This document shows positions 7,131 through 9,060 of a stretch of 9,060 bases of DNA, piece after piece. A program made the translations under genes and the position numbers. Source of the stretch: Clostridia bacterium (GTDB lineage: Bacteria; Bacillota; Clostridia; Christensenellales; Borkfalkiaceae). Numbering within the stretch: the first letter of the stretch is position 1; each line of letters opens with the position of its first letter. Under the pieces are notes generated by a model. The model did not search any database and was not told the origin of the DNA. It saw only the letters and a program-made list of their open reading frames with translations. The stretch covers positions 1-9,060 of the forward strand of contig JAGCIP010000077.1 of assembly GCA_017648525.1 (NCBI GenBank). Direction: 5' to 3'.

Positions 7131-7148
7131 AACAAGAAATTTCTTGTT
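7131..7148. promoter_or_regulatory. Perfect 18-bp palindrome between divergent promoters, candidate operator
   Basis: AACAAGAAATTTCTTGTT is identical to its own reverse complement over 18 bp. It lies 21 bp upstream of the -35 at 7170 and 42 bp upstream of the opposite -35 at 7088, a natural place for a dimeric regulator acting on both promoters. No regulator gene is in the window. It could also fold as a short hairpin in an RNA, but nothing suggests transcription across it. Confidence 0.5.
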
Positions 7149-7169
7149 ATGTAATATTCGTTTTTTAAA

Positions 7170-7198
7170 TTGACAAATTTATAGTTTCGTGCTATACT
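7170..7198 (+). promoter_or_regulatory. Sigma-A promoter of the unknown plus-strand gene
   Basis: TTGACA (7170-7175) and TATACT (7193-7198) are separated by exactly 17 bp: a perfect -35 and five of six matches at -10. The start would be near 7205, giving a leader of about 69 nt with AAGGAG at 7262-7267, 6 nt before the ATG. CGTCA and TGACG in the leader could pair weakly over a 20-nt loop. Confidence 0.82.
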
Positions 7199-7273
7199 AC
7201 CCAACGTACACGTCATAGAGAAATTTTAAGCGTTTTGACGGTATAGTCTGTAAAAAACAATAAGGAGTTTATT

Positions 7274-7984
7274 ATGGGAAAGAAAATTAATTTTAATGCG
7301 CCAAGCGACGCTGCAACTTGTGCAATGACTAAAGGATTTGAAAAAGGAATGGAAATTTTTTCGCCAAAATACTTTTTTGGTGTAGCATCTTACGCCACAA
7401 AATATCAATGCGTGTTTGATAAGAGCATTGTTATCAATAAAAAGAATTTTCCTAAAGCAAAATTTCCTTTCTTTGGCAGTAAAGTAAAAGATGATGATAT
7501 CGGCATCTACTTTTTCCCTTACGGCCTATCTGGCAAATTCTCCGTTAAGGATTATGAATTTACCTTAACAAATGGCTTGAAAGCAAAAGTAAGTATGACG
7601 ATAAAATACGCAATTGAAATTGACGACCCAGGTAAAGTGTTAGAGTTTAACCGCATGAACTATCAATGGTTACCTAATAGTGACGGTTCTCATTATCGCA
7701 TCTCTCATTTCAATAATTTTATAGTAGAACAACTTGTAAAAAAACATCCAGAATCATTGTCTAAATATAGTGGCACTCGCCACGAAGGCTACGTCGACAA
7801 GAAATGGGATTACGCAGGGCGTAAGAAATCTTCTACTGGACACATGGTTGCAGAAGGTTATATTGTAACTTATATGCAAAAAATGATGCTTTTACTTGAA
7901 AAGATTTTTAAATCTTTTGGTTACAAAAAAACAGACGTCTTGTCTTGCCACGTAGAAATCGACGCATTAAACATTATCGACTAA
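7274..7984 (+). CDS. Protein of unknown function, weakly SPFH-like
   Basis: A 236-residue soluble-looking protein, the only convincing plus-strand gene. No signal peptide or membrane helix is visible. Residues 78-120 read as paired beta strands ending in a -YAIEIDDPGKVLEF- pattern that recalls the SPFH/band 7 domain, where a strand pair is followed by Y.I.DP; this is a weak resemblance from memory only. Residues 130-190 are polar and rich in His, Tyr and Trp (YQWLPNSDGSHYRISHF, KKWDYAGRKKSSTGH); residues 190-220 look helical. I recognise no catalytic motif and assign no function. The gene is monocistronic, with its own strong promoter and ribosome site, and it diverges from the MFS operon with a palindrome between. 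Sampled stretches are about 27-30% GC, lower than the genes to its left. Confidence 0.85.
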   Translation: MGKKINFNAPSDAATCAMTKGFEKGMEIFSPKYFFGVASYATKYQCVFDKSIVINKKNFPKAKFPFFGSKVKDDDIGIYFFPYGLSGKFSVKDYEFTLTNGLKAKVSMTIKYAIEIDDPGKVLEFNRMNYQWLPNSDGSHYRISHFNNFIVEQLVKKHPESLSKYSGTRHEGYVDKKWDYAGRKKSSTGHMVAEGYIVTYMQKMMLLLEKIFKSFGYKKTDVLSCHVEIDALNIID

Positions 7985-7996
7985 ACTAAGACTTGC

Positions 7997-8022
7997 AAAA
8001 AAGGTTAAACCACGTTTTAATC
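7997..8022 (-). terminator. Weak candidate terminator for the HEPN/lipoprotein pair
   Basis: On the minus strand a GATTAAAAC arm can pair with GTTTAACC (one A-C mismatch and one bulge, 3-nt loop), followed directly by six T. It lies about 125 bp past the stop of the HEPN-like gene. The stem is AU-rich, so this is tentative. Confidence 0.3.
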
Positions 8023-8025
8023 ATT

Positions 8026-8078
8026 CATAAAATTAAAAGAGTAATAGCACACCACTATAACACTTTTTTTAATTTATG
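8026..8078. repeat. AT-rich imperfect inverted repeat between convergent genes
   Basis: Arms 8026-8042 and 8062-8078 can form about 16 base pairs with two single-base bulges around a 19-nt loop. The right arm contains a run of seven T. It lies 41 bp after the stop of the plus-strand gene and could act as a weak terminator for it. The rest of the convergent gap (8079-8146) shows nothing further of note. Confidence 0.4.
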
Positions 8079-8146
8079 AACAGCCCCTAAAAACCTATTA
8101 CCATTTGTCGTTTTTTTGCTGGCGGAAGATTAGGTACGTAAAACTA

Positions 8147-8572
8147 CTATTTAACTCTTCCATAATCTTTTAGTGCTTGAATACGTATTTTTTCTAAAAT
8201 CTTATAGACATTTGAGAATCGTTCATTATCTCGTTTCAATTTGCGATACTCATTCTCAAACTCCTTACTTTGCAAAAAATTATTATTGTATAAGAAATTT
8301 TGATATGTTTTATGACACCAGTGATTTCGTTTTTTGGTCATTTGTTTTAAAAAATTATAATCATCTGCGGAAATATATGAATTTTCGTCACTAAAATCAA
8401 GTTCCCGTAATTTTTGAAGTGTTTGACCAAGTGAGTATTTTTTGATTTCTTCTAAATTATCTTCAAACCTCCCAACATGCATTGCTGCATAGATATATTT
8501 TACATCATGCTCGATTACTTGACAATACATTAACGTTTGACCAATCATGAAATGAAACTCATTTAATGTCAT
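8147..8572 (-). CDS. HEPN-like small protein with Arg-x4-His motif
   Basis: A 141-residue, mostly helical protein with no signal peptide. Its third predicted helix holds R82-N83-H-W-C-H87 within KKRNHWCHKTY. This matches the R-x(4-6)-H motif, with a polar residue after the Arg, that marks HEPN-domain ribonucleases in toxin-antitoxin and defence systems. The flanking helices (about 14-32, 46-58, 70-90, 104-134) suit a HEPN-like bundle. The assignment rests on one short motif and helical character, so RNase activity is inference. No nucleotidyltransferase (MNT) partner is next to it. The ATG at 8572 follows the lipoprotein stop by 12 bp; its weak ribosome site (AAGAGG) overlaps that stop, suggesting coupled translation. 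The stop codon is TAG. A 60-bp sample (8161-8220) is 25% GC, far below the operon to the left. Confidence 0.7.
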   Translation of the reverse strand: MTLNEFHFMIGQTLMYCQVIEHDVKYIYAAMHVGRFEDNLEEIKKYSLGQTLQKLRELDFSDENSYISADDYNFLKQMTKKRNHWCHKTYQNFLYNNNFLQSKEFENEYRKLKRDNERFSNVYKILEKIRIQALKDYGRVK

Positions 8573-8584
8573 TTTAACAACCTC

Positions 8585-8974
8585 TTAAATCCAATATATA
8601 ATTGTACCTGAAACATTAGTTATTTCATAATTAGATCTTCCATATCTTGAACTAATGGTTATAATAGTCGCACAACCACCAACGTTCAAAGGCAAGATTT
8701 CTTTAGACACATCTCCCGAGGTACTAGTAAAATTATAGCTTATAACCACATTGTCATAAAAGCCATAAGTTAATGCTCCTCTAAAATAATGGTAAATAGT
8801 GCTTGACGAATCTCCACTTACAACATTAGTTTCTATTGTGATATATTTTTCATAATTTTCTTTTGTAATTTGCACAACATGTTTCTCCATTGTATTTGTA
8901 CTTACATTTGTGCTGCATCCCGGCATACATATCAAACAAATAATTAAAAGTAAAGGTACAAAAATTTTTCTCAT
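8585..8974 (-). CDS. Putative small lipoprotein
   Basis: A 129-residue protein with a classic exported N-terminus: MRKIF, then a hydrophobic core (VPLLLIICLIC), then MPGC, where the cysteine (C20 from the ATG) would be lipidated. The lipobox is irregular, with Met rather than Leu/Val at -3 and Pro at -2, so plain signal-peptide cleavage is an alternative. The mature part is rich in Ser, Thr, Ile and Tyr and looks beta-stranded; I recognise no domain. AAGGAG lies 9 nt before the ATG at 8974 and 6 nt before an in-frame TTG at 8977, so either may be the start. Only about 25 bp separate the gene from the tRNA-Ser terminator stem, leaving no room for a clear promoter. It probably depends on read-through from the tRNA gene, or on a promoter I cannot see. 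Confidence 0.75.
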   Translation of the reverse strand: MRKIFVPLLLIICLICMPGCSTNVSTNTMEKHVVQITKENYEKYITIETNVVSGDSSSTIYHYFRGALTYGFYDNVVISYNFTSTSGDVSKEILPLNVGGCATIITISSRYGRSNYEITNVSGTIIYWI

Positions 8975-8992
8975 CAATACACTCTCCTTGTT

Positions 8993-9030
8993 GATAAAAT
9001 AACCTAACCCGAATTGAATTCGGATTAGGT
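8993..9030 (-). terminator. Hairpin terminator after tRNA-Ser
   Basis: On the minus strand ACCTAATCCGAA pairs with TTCGGGTTAGGT over 12 bp (one G-U pair), with a 5-nt loop (TTCAA), 6 nt after the tRNA CCA. The following T-tract is interrupted (TATTTTAT), so termination may be incomplete. That would suit read-through into the lipoprotein gene that starts just beyond. Confidence 0.75.
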
Positions 9031-9036
9031 CTCTAA

Positions 9037-9060
9037 TGGCGGAGAAAGAGGGATTCGAAC
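9037..9060 (-). tRNA. tRNA-Ser, 3' end only
   Basis: Read on the minus strand, the last 24 bases are the 3' end of a tRNA: T-loop TTCGAAT, T-stem strand CCCTC, acceptor strand TTTCTCC, discriminator G and an encoded CCA. A G discriminator with a GGAGAAA-type acceptor partner is typical of serine tRNAs. The anticodon and the rest of the gene lie beyond the window, so the isoacceptor is unknown. Confidence 0.85.

Noticed and set aside
7226..7408. 60-codon minus-strand ORF over the start of the unknown plus-strand gene
   Set aside because: It overlaps a gene with good promoter and ribosome signals and has none of its own.
9037..9060. Attachment site of an integrated element at the tRNA-Ser 3' end
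   Set aside because: No second copy of the tRNA end is present in the window and no integrase or recombinase gene is visible. The island idea is kept only as a composition argument.

Overview
The window reads as chromosomal DNA of a low-to-moderate-GC Gram-positive bacterium, most likely a member of the Clostridia and quite possibly an uncultured gut lineage. The signs are strong AAGGAG-type ribosome binding sites, several near-consensus sigma-A promoters with 17-bp spacers, U-tract terminators, an encoded tRNA CCA end, and protein families common in that group (iron-dependent butanol-type dehydrogenase, soluble S24/S26-type peptidase, YjjG/YfnB-type HAD phosphatase). No species can be named from the sequence alone.

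Left edge to about 2 kb: the start codon and ribosome site of a gene running off the window, then a PHP-domain phosphoesterase gene broken by one missing base, with its own clear promoter. Next comes a self-contained small transcription unit on the minus strand: a perfect consensus promoter, a leader of about 120 nt, a perfect Shine-Dalgarno, a 31-codon ORF and an intrinsic terminator. It is the most interesting object in the window and I do not recognise the peptide.

2.0 to 7.1 kb: one five-gene minus-strand operon read in the order MFS transporter, iron-containing alcohol dehydrogenase, HAD phosphatase, S24/S26-type peptidase-like protein, proA (glutamate-5-semialdehyde dehydrogenase). Spacing is tight, the last two genes overlap by 8 bases, one promoter lies upstream and one strong terminator downstream. 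proB is absent, so proA is separated from its usual partner. The other genes do not form an obvious pathway with proline synthesis.

7.1 to 9.06 kb: a divergent promoter region holding a perfect 18-bp palindrome, a plus-strand gene of unknown function (weakly SPFH-like), a convergent intergenic region with AT-rich hairpins, then a small minus-strand pair (a HEPN-like protein with an Arg-x4-His motif and a putative lipoprotein) packed directly behind the 3' end of a tRNA-Ser gene. In sampled stretches this right-hand part is clearly A+T-richer than the left, which fits accessory DNA beside a tRNA gene. No insertion sequence, CRISPR array or recombinase is visible.
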